NCBI GenBank assembly: GCA_963812245.1
Contig: CAWEUK010000002.1
Span: 1,178,001 to 1,242,000, forward strand
Length of the DNA: 64,000 nt
Source of the DNA: Salsipaludibacter sp963812245
GTDB taxonomy: Bacteria > Actinomycetota > Nitriliruptoria > Nitriliruptorales > Nitriliruptoraceae
Reading direction: 5' to 3'
A program made the translations under genes and the position numbers. The notes below the pieces were generated by a model. That model worked only from the letters and a program-made list of their open reading frames with translations, did not search any database and was not told the origin of the DNA. Below, piece after piece: positions 53,140 to 63,633 of the stretch; position 1 is the first letter of the stretch; every line of letters begins with the position of its first letter.

Positions 53140-54174
53140 ATGGACCACGACTTCGACCCCGTTCGCTGGCATCCGCCGACGGCACCCGACCTCACCGGTG
53201 CCACGGCGGTGAACACGCGCCTGCGCGACGGTGCGCGCTGGAGCCTCCAGGACGAGGGGCCCGAGGACGTCGCCGTCGTCGCCGACGGGTCGCATGCCGG
53301 GGTCTACACCGGCACCGCCGGCGGCGGGGTGTGGCGGTTCGGCTTCGACGGGTCGGGACCGGCCCGCGTCGCCGAGCTCGCCGGGCGGCCCTTGGGCATC
53401 GAGGTCGTCGACGACCACACCCTCCTGGTGTGTGCGGCTGATCGCGGCCTGGTCCTGCTCGACCTCGAATCGGGCAGCCAGGAATTGCTGGTCGAGGAGG
53501 TCGCCGGGCAGCGCCTCACCTTCACCAACAACGCCACGATCCATCCGGACGGCCGCGTCTTCTTCACCGACACGTCGGCGCACCACCCGATCGCCCGGTT
53601 CGAGGACGACCTGTTGGAGCATGCCGGCACCGGTCGGCTCTGTGTGCGGCATCCGGATGGCTCGACCGACGTGGTGCTGGGCGGCCTCCAGTTCGCCAAC
53701 GGCGTCACGCTGCATCCCGACACCGGCGAGGTCCTGGTGGCCGAGACCGGCAGCTATCGGATCCAGCGGGTGACGGTGGACGGCCCCGACGCAGGCCGGG
53801 CAACGGTGTTCGCGGACAACCTGCCCGGGTTCCCGGACAACCTGTCGACCGGTCCGTTGGGCGTGGTGTGGGTGGCGTTGGCGTCGCCCCGCCAGGCCAG
53901 TGTCGACCGGCTGGCACCGCTGCCGGGACTGGTCAAGCAGATGGTGGTGCGCCTGCCCGAGGTGCTCAAGCCCAAGGCTGGCAGACACGGCATCGTGCTG
54001 GGCCTGGGGCGCGACGGCGCCATCATGGCCAGCTTCCAGGATCCTGGTGGCCAGTACTTCCACTACACCACGGGGGTGTGCGAACACGACGGCCGGTTGT
54101 ACGTCGGCTCGCTGGTGGAGTCCGCGCTCGTGGTCGTCGACCTGCACGAGTCCGACTTCACGAACCCCGGCTGA
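53140..54174 (+). CDS. SMP-30/strictosidine synthase-like beta-propeller protein
   Basis: A 344-residue six-bladed propeller enzyme of the SMP-30/strictosidine-synthase group. Marks are GPEDVAVVADGS, RPLGIEVVDDHTLLVC, the central FTNNATIHPDGRVFFTDTSA, LQFANGVTLHPDTGEVLVAETGSYRIQR and LPGFPDNLSTGPLGVVWVAL. Bacterial relatives are lactonases or calcium-dependent hydrolases; the substrate is unknown. No signal peptide is seen. It stands 157 bases behind the 1148-residue gene and ends 15 bases from the convergent LURP-one-like gene. Confidence 0.88.
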   Translation: MDHDFDPVRWHPPTAPDLTGATAVNTRLRDGARWSLQDEGPEDVAVVADGSHAGVYTGTAGGGVWRFGFDGSGPARVAELAGRPLGIEVVDDHTLLVCAADRGLVLLDLESGSQELLVEEVAGQRLTFTNNATIHPDGRVFFTDTSAHHPIARFEDDLLEHAGTGRLCVRHPDGSTDVVLGGLQFANGVTLHPDTGEVLVAETGSYRIQRVTVDGPDAGRATVFADNLPGFPDNLSTGPLGVVWVALASPRQASVDRLAPLPGLVKQMVVRLPEVLKPKAGRHGIVLGLGRDGAIMASFQDPGGQYFHYTTGVCEHDGRLYVGSLVESALVVVDLHESDFTNPG

Positions 54175-54188
54175 CCCAGGATCGCCGG

Positions 54189-54758
54189 TCAGCGACCCTG
54201 GAAGGCGTCGAGGGCAACGCACATCGCAGCGGCAACGGCGAAGGGCAGCCGCTGGTCCGGGACCGACACCGTGTAGTGGTCGCGCAGGGAACGGTCTCGG
54301 CCAACGTGCATGACCTGCTGATCTGTCTCCTTGTCGACGAACGAGAAGTCGAACCGCAGCGGCAGGTCAACGATCCGGCGGAAGACCGCCTTGCCGGTCG
54401 ACGCCTCGGCGCCAAGGGCAGTGACGTCGCCGTATTCGAGGTGCCAGGTCGACTTGACCAGGCTCTTGGTGAAGTCCTTGGTGAACGTCCCGATGGCGTT
54501 CCCGGACAGGTCCAGGATGTCGGTGGTGGCGTGGAGGTCGAGCTTCTGGCGCGACTTGAAGCTGAAGAGCTCCTGCGTGCGCTGCTCGTCGGCGTGGAAA
54601 TGGACCTCCTCCTTCAACTTCATCTTCTTCTGCTGGGCGAAGGCCAGCAGTGGCCCCTTCTTGCCTGCATCGGGGGGCATGAAGCGGTACTTGTTGGTGA
54701 CCGCTGTCACCTTCTGGCGCATGATGAACTGCGGAACGTGGCTCAAGGGGTCGATCAT
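54189..54758 (-). CDS. LURP-one-related (LOR) family protein
   Basis: A 189-residue protein of the tubby-like LOR fold. Text such as FIMRQKVTAVTNKYRFM, LFSFKSRQKLDLHATTDILD and a DLPLRFDFSFVDKETDQQVMHVGR strand run is typical; bacterial members are small and of unknown role, perhaps membrane-lipid binding. ATG 54758 is chosen because the upstream 78 codons are Pro/Arg-rich and non-homologous. It has no signal peptide. Confidence 0.77.
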   Translation of the reverse strand: MIDPLSHVPQFIMRQKVTAVTNKYRFMPPDAGKKGPLLAFAQQKKMKLKEEVHFHADEQRTQELFSFKSRQKLDLHATTDILDLSGNAIGTFTKDFTKSLVKSTWHLEYGDVTALGAEASTGKAVFRRIVDLPLRFDFSFVDKETDQQVMHVGRDRSLRDHYTVSVPDQRLPFAVAAAMCVALDAFQGR

Positions 54759-55018
54759 GGTCGCTCCAGGCGAGGATGTCTTGGACGGTTCGTCGCGGGG
54801 TCGGACGTCCCGGTCGGGGATGCGGGGAAGGTGTGTCCCTGGGCACGTGGTGCGTCGTGGTGTTGCGTGTTCGTGCCGGCGAGATGACGGCATCGAACCC
54901 GGACCGGCAGGCCTTGGTTCGATGATCACCGCAAGAAAAGTCACGGCGACCAAGCCTAGGGTGGGCGACGGTGGCGGGTCTGGGACGGGCAAGTCGCCGA
55001 GACAGTCCAGGCGGTCAA

Positions 55019-55105
55019 GCGGTCGGGACGTTCGAGCGGTCGGGACGTTCGAGCGGTCGGGACGTTCAAACGGTCGGGATGTTCAAACGGCCGAGACAGG
55101 TCAGA
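55019..55105. repeat. 17-18-bp tandem repeats before the hydrolase gene
   Basis: GCGGTCGGGACGTTCGA at 55019 and 55036, GCGGTCGGGACGTTCAAA at 55053, CGGTCGGGATGTTCAAA at 55071 and a decayed copy at 55088 follow head to tail. They fill the part of the 368-base gap (54759-55126) nearest the hydrolase ATG and may affect its expression. The rest of the gap shows no gene. Confidence 0.85.
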
Positions 55106-55126
55106 CGGTCGAGCGATGGAGAGAGC

Positions 55127-56002
55127 ATGGACTCGGTGAAGTTGGCTGACGGCAGGCGTCTGGACCTGCGCATCGCGGGACCGAGCGACGGCGACACCCT
55201 GGTCTTCTTCCACGGGACACCAGGTGCGGCAACCTCTGGGCCGCACCTGGAGCGGGCTGCCACCGATCGCGGCCTGCGCCTGGTGAGATGGTCGCGGCCC
55301 GGCTACGGCGACTCGACACGGCAGCCGGGTCGGTCGATCGTCGACATCGTGGACGACACGAAGCAGGTGCTGGCAGCGGTGGGCGTCCAGTCCTGCCTGG
55401 TCGGCGGCTGGTCGGGTGGCGGTCCGCACGCGCTGGCCTGCGCTGCGCGGCTCGAAATGGCCCGGGCGGTCGTGTCCGGCGCCAGCGTCACACCGTTCGA
55501 GGCCGACGGGCTCGACTTCGTCGCGGGCATGGGCGAGGAGAACATCGAGGAGTTCGGGGCTGCAGTCAGCGGCGAGGACACGCTGCGGCCCCTGCTGGAG
55601 CGTGACGCGGCGTCGATGGGCGACGCCACGGTGAGCGGGCTCATGGCATCGATGGAGACCTTGTTGCCACCGGTCGATCGGTCGGTCCTGACCGGAGAGG
55701 TCGGCGAGGCCATGCTCGCCAGCATGAAGGAGGCGCTGCGCACCGGTGTCGACGGGTGGGTCGACGATGACCTCGCCTTCGTCAAGCCGTGGGGCTTCGA
55801 ATTGTCCGAGATCGACGTTCCCGTCTCGTTGTGGCAGGGGGCCGAAGACCTGATGGTGCCGTTTGCCCACGGACAGTGGTTGGCATCGAACCTGCCGACA
55901 GCGCGAACCCACCTGTTCGAGGACGAAGGCCACATCTCGCTCTTCGTCGGTGCCATCGACCGAATCCTCGATGACCTGGTGGCCATGGGTCAGGGCGCCT
56001 GA
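55127..56002 (+). CDS. Alpha/beta hydrolase
   Basis: A 291-residue hydrolase. TLVFFHGTPGA is the oxyanion region, VGGWSGGGPHALA the nucleophile elbow (Ser in GWSGG), VPVSLWQGAEDLMVP precedes the acid, and LFEDEGHISLF gives the catalytic His. The substrate is unknown. GGAGAGAG before ATG supports the start. It lies directly after the tandem repeats and is divergent from the LURP-one-like gene. Confidence 0.9.
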   Translation: MDSVKLADGRRLDLRIAGPSDGDTLVFFHGTPGAATSGPHLERAATDRGLRLVRWSRPGYGDSTRQPGRSIVDIVDDTKQVLAAVGVQSCLVGGWSGGGPHALACAARLEMARAVVSGASVTPFEADGLDFVAGMGEENIEEFGAAVSGEDTLRPLLERDAASMGDATVSGLMASMETLLPPVDRSVLTGEVGEAMLASMKEALRTGVDGWVDDDLAFVKPWGFELSEIDVPVSLWQGAEDLMVPFAHGQWLASNLPTARTHLFEDEGHISLFVGAIDRILDDLVAMGQGA

Positions 56003-56175
56003 CCTGCCTGACTGCCGGGCCCGAGCGCCTCGTCTGGCCCGTGGCGCGCCTGGCTCGCGTGGTCGTTCCAGTCGGAGGTTTGCCCGCGGACGTGGCCGGG
56101 AATGCGTTGGTGTCGGAATCGATCGACCCATCAATCCCAATGCCATCCTCCCGAACCCACTGAAGGACACATCAC

Positions 56176-56565
56176 ATGGCCATCGCCGACGTTCTTGCAG
56201 CACATCCCGAGAAGGACACCTTCGACGCCTCGGAGTTGCAGCGCGCGATCGAGGCATGCCGAGCATGTGCGACCGCATGCAACCTGTGCGTGGACTTCGA
56301 CCTGGCCACCGATGCCAGCGCCATGGCCGACTGCATCCGAACCTGCCTCGACTGTGCCGCAATCTGCGAGGTGACCGCGACCGTCCTGGCCCGCCCGACG
56401 CCTTCCGGGGACGCGTGGAGGGCCTTGGTCGAGGCATGCATCACGGCCTGTCGCGAATGCGCGGAGGAGTGCTCGTCGCACGACCACGAATGCTGCTCGA
56501 CGTGCGCCGAGCACTGCAACGAGTGCGTCGCGGCCCTCGAATCCCTGCTGGCCGTGTCGTCCTGA
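56176..56565 (+). CDS. Four-helix-bundle copper-binding protein (DUF326/Csp-like)
   Basis: A 129-residue protein with about 19 Cys spaced along four helices (EACRACATACNLCVDF, CIRTCLDCAAICEV, EACITACRECAEECSS, CCSTCAEHCNECV). This is the pattern of the copper-storage Csp/DUF326 family, which fills the inside of the bundle with Cu(I). No signal peptide, so it is the cytoplasmic type. The MFS gene follows on the same strand, but co-transcription is uncertain. Confidence 0.92.
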   Translation: MAIADVLAAHPEKDTFDASELQRAIEACRACATACNLCVDFDLATDASAMADCIRTCLDCAAICEVTATVLARPTPSGDAWRALVEACITACRECAEECSSHDHECCSTCAEHCNECVAALESLLAVSS

Positions 56566-56798
56566 CACCGAACTGCACTGTCCGGTGACCGCACCACGCT
56601 GTGCCTGTTCAGGATGCCGTGCCCCCTACGGCGGCACGTGGCGTCGATCTCGAGCGCGGGAAGGGATCGACGCAATGTCGCGTTGCGCACGCGGCGCGGT
56701 GCCCGGCACCATCGAGCGCCACGACGTCCTCGAGTCCCACCACGCGGGGCTTGAGGTGCCGCGACGCCCGCAGCGACCTGACCGACCACCGGAATGCC

Positions 56799-58338
56799 GT
56801 GTCCGCCCCGACCGCCACCGCGACACCCACCTCCATCTTCGACCCCCGGCTCCGTGGGGCGACGTTCGCGATCCTCCTGGTCGTGGCCCTGTCGGCCTTC
56901 GAGGGACTGGCCGTCGCGGCCGCCCTGCCGCAGGTCGTGGCCGATGTCGGGGGAGTGGCGTTGTTGCCGTGGGTGATCACTGCCTACCTGCTTGCTTCGG
57001 GGGTGGCGACCATTGCCGCCGGCGCACTCGTGGACCGGGTCGGCGTGGCATCGGTGTTCCGGGTCTCGGTGATCGTGTTCACCATCGGTGGGGTCCTGGC
57101 GGCCTTCGCACCCGACGATGCCGCTGCTCGTGGCCGCCCGCGTGCTGCAGGGTGTCGGCGCCGGCGCCACGAATGCCGTCGGCCTGTCGGCAGTCGGACT
57201 GGTGTTTCCCCGTCCGCTCGTGGGGCGAGCATTCGCCGCCAACACGACCGTCTGGGGCGTGATGGGTGTGGCCGGCCCGGCCATCGCGGCCGCGTTGTTG
57301 GCGCTGGCGTCGTGGCGCTGGGTGTTCCTGGTCCAACTTCCGTTGGGCCTGGTGGCGCTGGCCGTGGGCTGGCGTGCCCTGCCCGGACGCAGGAGTGACG
57401 AGGTCGGCAGCGCCCGCCTCAATCCCCTCAACCTGGCGCTGTTGACGGCCTTCACCTTCCTGTCACTGCTTGCCGTCGACATGCTGGACTGGCGCTCGGT
57501 CCCGGCCATGCTGGCGGCGCTGGCATGTGGGGCCTACGTGCTGCAGCGCAACCGCGGGCGAGCCGACGCGCTGGTGGCACCTCGCCACACCATCACCCAA
57601 CCGCTGGGACCGCTGGCATGGGGCATCGCCCTGTTGTTGGTCGGCGCGATCGGCACGCAGTCGTTCATCCCGTTGCTGGTCAGTGGTGGCCGCGGCGGCG
57701 GGACGGCACTGACCGCATGGTCGGTGTTGTTCTTCGTCATCGGGTGGACCACCGGGGCGAACGTCGCCAGTCGACTCATCGACCGTCATTCGCCCTTCAC
57801 CGTGACGTTGTGGGGCGCCGCGTTGGTGCCGGCGGGACTGGTCGGCGTCGGTGTGTCCGTGGCATCGTCGCTCACGCTCGTCGTGGTCTTCGCCTTCCTG
57901 TTCGTCGCCGGCACGGGCATGGGTGCCACCACCAACTCGGGCCTGACGCTGCTGCAGACGCTGGTGCCGGCCAACGAACTTGGTCGTGCCACCGCCGCCC
58001 ACCAGTACATCCGCAACCAGGGATTCGCGATCGGCAATGCGCTGGTGGGTGCCGTGCTGCTGCTGGTCGTGGGTCGGGCCACGGGCGACGTCGAACTGGT
58101 GCGTGACGTGCTGGGCGCAGGTGGCGCCGAGGGCACCGCCGGAGGTGTCGCTGCGGGTGCCGAGATCGCGGCAGCGATCCAGTCCGGGTTCGCGACCGCG
58201 GCACTGGTCGGGGCCGGCGTCGCCGCGTTGGCGGCGCTGCCGCTGCTTGCCCTGCGCCGGTACCTCGCAGCCAATGACCACGAGGCGGCCGCTCGCGACG
58301 CGGGCGGACAGATCGTCCAGTCGTCGGCCCCGTCCTGA
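56799..58338 (+). pseudogene. MFS transporter (DHA2-like), interrupted by a +1 frameshift
   Basis: From GTG 56799 the first frame encodes FAILLVVALSAFEGLAVAAALPQVVADV and membrane helices through VIVFTIGGVLAAFAP. Near 57112 the frame breaks, and the next frame carries on with TMPLLVAARVLQGVGAGATNAVGL to the end at 58338. Removing one base joins them to a 512-residue, roughly 14-helix drug-efflux-type MFS protein. Both halves are well conserved, so the break may be recent or a sequence error. It follows the copper-binding protein gene, but MFS proteins of this class usually export organic compounds rather than copper. Confidence 0.83.
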
Positions 58339-58577
58339 GGCTGCACCCGGTCCGACACGCCTGAGAGTCCGGTCCGCGCGCGCCCGGCCCACGCACGCTT
58401 GGGCGGCGCTCGTGGCCATGAGTGCCTGCGTCGCGCCAGGGTCACGGCGTCGCCCCAGGGAGGTGACGCCGGGCCGGACGGATCCGTTGTCCACAACATG
58501 GCGGGATCCACGACTGGCGCGTGAAGCAACTTCAGTATCTTCCATGCTGTTCCACGAACCCTGGAGGATGCGTGACG

Positions 58578-58934
58578 ATGCGACCCGTTCCGCCACCGAA
58601 CTTCCGATTCCCGGCGGACGAGGCGTGCGCGCTCCTGGCGGCGATCGATCAGCTCTCCGGGGCGCTCACACGGCTGCGCGCACAACTGGTGGCCGTCATG
58701 CAGTCCCTCGACGAGGTGATCGCAGGGCGCACCGCGAACCGGGTGGACGAAGAACTCGGCCTGCTGCTGGGCGAACTTGGCATCGTCGCTGCGCGCCTGG
58801 AGGAGTCGGCCGCCGTCGTCGAGGCCGAGTTGGCGGCGGGTCGCAGCGGGCAGCGACGCCATGCCGAGGCGATGTGGCGTCACGAGCAGGACGTCCTGCG
58901 GTGGCGCGCACGACTGGTCCGCGTCCATGGGTGA
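58578..58934 (+). CDS. Small helical protein, first gene of an unknown four-gene operon
   Basis: A 118-residue protein. ATG 58578 is nine bases past GGAGGA; GTG 58572 is an alternative. It is almost wholly helical in two long segments (FPADEACALLAAIDQLSGALTRLRAQL; ELGIVAARLEESAAVVEAELAAG). Opening FRF-P followed by two helices recalls WXG100-like partners of type VII secretion, although no WxG is present. It overlaps the next gene by 8 bases. No function is known. Confidence 0.78.
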   Translation: MRPVPPPNFRFPADEACALLAAIDQLSGALTRLRAQLVAVMQSLDEVIAGRTANRVDEELGLLLGELGIVAARLEESAAVVEAELAAGRSGQRRHAEAMWRHEQDVLRWRARLVRVHG

Positions 58935-59949
58935 GGTCAGCGGCAGCCCAGCCGCGATCCGGGAGCGAGCCGCGGACCTGCGACGACCGCTCGTCGACGT
59001 CCACGATGCCATCACGCAGGTCGAGGCCCGGGCGCGCGCCTACGTCGGAGCCCCAGCCAGCATCCACACGACCTCGGTGTCGGTGCCGATCCAACTCGAC
59101 GAAGCCATCCCATGGGTGCGGGACCTGGCAGCCTCGATGGACCAGTTCGCCCAGGAACTGGAGGACGCGGACCAGCGGTTCGGCAGCCTGTCTGGGAGGT
59201 GGCTGGACCCAGTCGCAGCGCTGTCTGGCGCAGCGGACTGGGTCGAGGCAGGCAGCCACGTCGTGCTGACGAGGTGGAAGCGCGACATCTGGCGACACTC
59301 GGTGGCGACGTTTCGACACTGGCGGCTGCAGCGCCACCTCACGACGGCGTCGGACTACCTGGCAACCGGGCTGCCGCGACCGGCCAGGCGCGCCCTGATG
59401 CGGGACCACAACCGCGGGATCCGCAATGATCTCGCCCGGGTGGTGCGAGCGCAGCATGCCTCCCGTGCATCGGTCGTGGCCGGTCGCGGTGACGGGTGGG
59501 TGAAGATCCATCGCACGGTCGGATCGCTCACGACCAGGTTTCCCCGAACGGCGTCAGTGGCGCGACTCGGTGGCCGCTTCCTGGGGGCAGCCGGGGTGGC
59601 GCTGTCGGTTCGCGACGTCGTGGTCGGAGTCCGCGACGGCGACACCGACAGGGTGGTGGAAGGGGTGGCCGGCCTGGGTGCCGCGGCCGCCTTCGTAGTC
59701 GGGGGCCCGGTGGGTGTCGCCGTCGGCGTGGCGTTCGTGGCCGGTTCGATTGCCTGGCGCAATCGCGACGAACTGGCACGTGGCGCCCGCATTCTGACGG
59801 ACAGTCTCGGCCGGGTGGCGTCGCGGGCAGCCTCGTCGGTCGGCGAGGCGATGGGAGCTGCCGGCGAGGCGATGGGAGCCATGATCGGCGACGTGGTCAC
59901 CGGTGGGATGTCCGCCCCGTTCGCGACCGTCGGAGGATGGTTTGACTGA
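58927..59949 (+). CDS. Possible type VII-type effector with helical N-terminus and glycine-zipper membrane region
   Basis: A 340-residue protein. Residues 1-110 are two long helices (AADLRRPLVDVHDAITQVEARAR; LAASMDQFAQELEDADQRFGSLSGRWLDPV) typical of LXG/WXG-like export domains. A basic middle (RWKRDIWRHSVATFRHWRLQRHL) follows. Residues 215-290 form an Ala/Gly/Val-rich hydrophobic stretch (FLGAAGVALSVRDVVVGVRD, AGLGAAAAFVVGGPVGVAVG) resembling glycine-zipper pore-forming segments of polymorphic toxins, and a tail repeats GEAMGA. Overlaps of 8 bases on both sides tie it to its neighbours. Family and function are inference. Confidence 0.75.
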   Translation: MGEVSGSPAAIRERAADLRRPLVDVHDAITQVEARARAYVGAPASIHTTSVSVPIQLDEAIPWVRDLAASMDQFAQELEDADQRFGSLSGRWLDPVAALSGAADWVEAGSHVVLTRWKRDIWRHSVATFRHWRLQRHLTTASDYLATGLPRPARRALMRDHNRGIRNDLARVVRAQHASRASVVAGRGDGWVKIHRTVGSLTTRFPRTASVARLGGRFLGAAGVALSVRDVVVGVRDGDTDRVVEGVAGLGAAAAFVVGGPVGVAVGVAFVAGSIAWRNRDELARGARILTDSLGRVASRAASSVGEAMGAAGEAMGAMIGDVVTGGMSAPFATVGGWFD

Positions 59950-60499
59950 GGAACTGCAGCTCCCACCACCCGGCCCGCCGCCCGGCCAGCCACCCGGCCA
60001 CGAGACCGGGGGTGACGCTGCCATCACCGGAGGCGTACGACCGCGTGTCCACTGGTTGCGACGTCTCGTCCGAGGCGTGCTGTATGCGATGGCCGGACTG
60101 GTGGCGGTGACGACGATCCCGTTCCTGGCAGTGTCGGACGACATGCTCGTGACACCGTCGCCCGATCCGCAGACTGTCGTGCACCTGATCGATGGACCCA
60201 GGGGTGGGTGTGGCCGGCGAACGTCGGTGTGGGACGCTCGGACTGCCAGCGGCGAGATCATCATCATCTGCGACCATTCCGGCCGCCCGGGATCGGCTTC
60301 GGCATACCGCAACACCACGTTCGAAACGGGTGACCACGTTGCCGTGGGACCAGGGTCGTTCTGGCAGCTGTTGGAAGGTCGGGCCGCGGTCCTGTTTCTG
60401 GGGGCGACGATTGCACGGGTGCTGGCGTGGCTCGGTTCCTGCATGGTCCCCTCGCGGGCTGCGTCGCGTCCGGGCGACGGCGCCGGGGCGCGTCCATGA
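59942..60499 (+). CDS. Small membrane protein in the unknown operon
   Basis: A 185-residue protein starting at TTG 59942 after GGAGGA. A Pro-rich N-terminus (PPPGPPPGQPPG) leads to one membrane segment (GVLYAMAGLVAVTTIPFLAV, about residues 50-70) and a second near the end (AAVLFLGATIARVLAWLGSCMV). An outside loop of about 80 residues lies between. It overlaps both neighbours (8 and 4 bases). By place next to a possible pore-forming protein it could be an immunity protein, which is only inferred. Confidence 0.75.
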   Translation: MTEELQLPPPGPPPGQPPGHETGGDAAITGGVRPRVHWLRRLVRGVLYAMAGLVAVTTIPFLAVSDDMLVTPSPDPQTVVHLIDGPRGGCGRRTSVWDARTASGEIIIICDHSGRPGSASAYRNTTFETGDHVAVGPGSFWQLLEGRAAVLFLGATIARVLAWLGSCMVPSRAASRPGDGAGARP

Positions 60500-61317
60500 C
60501 GACTCGACGAGTGAGGAGCCCGGCCACGATGTCGACGGCGCCGGTCAGCTCCCTCCGGGCCCTGGCACGCCGGGTCAGCCGCGCGCCGATGCTGATTGCC
60601 ACCATGGCCGACGAGGAGGTCGTCGTCCTCGATCCCGATGCTGCCAACCCGCTCGACTCGCCGCGACTCGCCAGGTTTTCCCCTGCCGAGCAGGATGCGG
60701 CGCGGTCCGCCGTGCTCGCGTTGCTCCTGGCTCGGGGGGAAGTGGTGGTCGACGGCCAGGATGTCGAGCTGCTGGGGCCCCACGCCGCAGTGACCGCCAT
60801 GCGCGATCAGGTGTCGGCGCGATCCGTGCTGCAGGTGCTGCCCGACGATCCCGGGGGACTTCACGTCCTCGTGGACCGCATCGGCGATCGCCGCCTCGCA
60901 ATGGCGCGCCTGGTCGACCGGGCGGCCGGCATCCAATCGATCGTGGCCGCAACCCCCGAGCAGGCGATGGCATGGGCGTTGCTGATGCTCGGCATCGTGG
61001 TCGATGGCGACGAACGACCTCATCCGGCGCGGCCCCGAGTCCAACGTGCCGACGATCCGTCGAAACTCGATCCGTCCCTGCTTCGGTTGGAGGCGGCGGC
61101 CGACCTGGTCGTCGTGGTCACGTCCGCCGGGGGCGGCCCTGGCTCGAACGGGCCGATGACCATCACCTCGGGCCCGGCCGGCGTCCACCTCCACCGAGGG
61201 TTCACCACGACAGCGGGTCAACAGCACACGCTCACGACGATCGCACCACTGGATCTGGCAGCATTGCTCGCCACCGTGACGGAGCCAGACTGCGGTGGAT
61301 CGGAGCCGGGCGGGTGA
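60496..61317 (+). CDS. Unknown protein, last gene of the operon (EspG-like layout)
   Basis: A 273-residue cytoplasmic protein from the ATG of ATGA. Strands and helices alternate (MLIATMADEEVVVLDPD, LLLARGEVVVDGQDVELLG, VLVDRIGDRRLAMARLV). The C-terminal part (MTITSGPAGVHLHRGF, HTLTTIAPLDLAALLATV) recalls the two-half fold of EspG-type secretion chaperones, but similarity is too weak to call. It completes the four-gene unit that starts at 58578. Confidence 0.73.
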   Translation: MTTRRVRSPATMSTAPVSSLRALARRVSRAPMLIATMADEEVVVLDPDAANPLDSPRLARFSPAEQDAARSAVLALLLARGEVVVDGQDVELLGPHAAVTAMRDQVSARSVLQVLPDDPGGLHVLVDRIGDRRLAMARLVDRAAGIQSIVAATPEQAMAWALLMLGIVVDGDERPHPARPRVQRADDPSKLDPSLLRLEAAADLVVVVTSAGGGPGSNGPMTITSGPAGVHLHRGFTTTAGQQHTLTTIAPLDLAALLATVTEPDCGGSEPGG

Positions 61318-61435
61318 CGCATGCCCGGCCCACGGCCGCGGTCACGGTCGTCTGCTGACCGGGCCACGGACATACGACGGTGGCTGGGATCCATCGAAGT
61401 CGGTTACCGTGCGCCCCATCGTCGTTGGAGATCGT

Positions 61436-62478
61436 GTGCATTCATCCACGCGTCGGGGGGCTGTCCTCCTGATGTCCTGCCTGGTGCTGGCTGCCTGCAA
61501 TGGGGACGGATCGTCGCAGGAGACGTCCGCGCCCACCTCGCTGCCGCCGGTGCCGACCGCGTCCGGCCCTGCGGACACGCCGACACCCACCCCGACTCCG
61601 ACACCGACCCCCACGCCGGTGTCGCTTTCTGGCCAGGACGCGGCTGCCCTGCTGCTCGCAGGCCTGGCAGTGGGATACGAGTCCGAGGACCCCCCCGGGC
61701 AGGGACCCACCGATGCGCAGAACGCGGAAGTTGAGGTGCTCACGACCGAGGACGGCACCGCCCGCACGTTCCTGGCCGACCAGGTCCTTGTGGCGACCGG
61801 GCCGGACGTGTCGTTCCGAGGCGAGGTCCTGGGTGAGGCCATGGCGGAGCCGGTCGTGGAGGGTGAGCAGGCATCCGCGGAGGTGTGCGTGGCGACGGTC
61901 GTTGCCAATGCCGTGGAGGGCGGCCCCGAGACCAACAAGTTGGACACCTACCTGTCGCACCAAGTCGTGTACGTGCGCGACGGGGACGGGTGGCTGATGG
62001 CCGACATCACGGTGCCCGAACCAGGCGAGGATGGCATGGGCGCGGCATGCGTGCCCCCAACCCTGGCAGCCGAACTCACCGAAACGTGGGAGGCATACGT
62101 GGTCGCCGGGAACGCTTTCTACCGCGATCCCGAAAGTGAGGAGGCGGCCGCTGCCTTCAATGAGGTCCTCCTGTATGGCGTCACGGCCGGACCAGACACC
62201 ACGTTGCAAGTTTGGGACGACGACGTCTACACCGGATTCGAGATCGCGACCGTGTCGCCAGGGCTCGCGATCACCAGTTGGTGTCTGGACATGGCCCTCG
62301 ACCCGGATGCGAGGTACGAGTTCGACGATGGCACGAGCGCTCCTGGGTTGGACCAGGCGTACACGGGAGATTGGGTGCTGGTGGATGGCACCTGGCAATT
62401 GGAGACCTTCCGTCAGGCCATCGATGAACCTGACGAGCCCACAGACGGGCTGCGCGCAGCCTGGCGGAGGTGCTTCCC

Positions 62479-62482
<4 letters not shown>
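61436..62482 (+). CDS. Lipoprotein of unknown function
   Basis: A 348-residue lipoprotein from GTG 61436 with GGAG five bases upstream. Short signal peptide RGAVLLMSCLVLAAC, then a tether ending in seven Thr-Pro repeats (residues 43-58). The mature domain has two similar halves, each with a scaffold of strands like SNTF2/SnoaL folds (VEVLTTEDGTARTFLADQVLV; LQVWDDDVYTGFEIATV). Stop and next start overlap (GTGA), so it is co-translated with the poly-glycine protein. Confidence 0.8.
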
Positions 62483-63471
<989 letters not shown>

Positions 63472-63633
63472 GTCAACAGGCCCGAAGGGCTCGCCCGCCC
63501 AGCGGTCGAGGATCACGACCGTGGTCCAGGCCCGGACTTCGTCGTGCACGCTACGGACCAGTGGCTCGAACGAGCCGCCCCGGGTCCGTGGCGGGCACTA
63601 GGGTTGCGAGGAATTGGACCCGGGAGGCCGGTC

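Noticed and set aside
55019..55105. CRISPR-like array before the hydrolase gene
   Set aside because: Units abut with no unique spacers; a plain tandem repeat.
57100..57125. Programmed ribosomal frameshifting in the MFS, sigma or oxidase genes
   Set aside because: No slippery heptamer, stop-codon-assisted +1 site or downstream structure is evident, and such genes are not known to use frameshifting.
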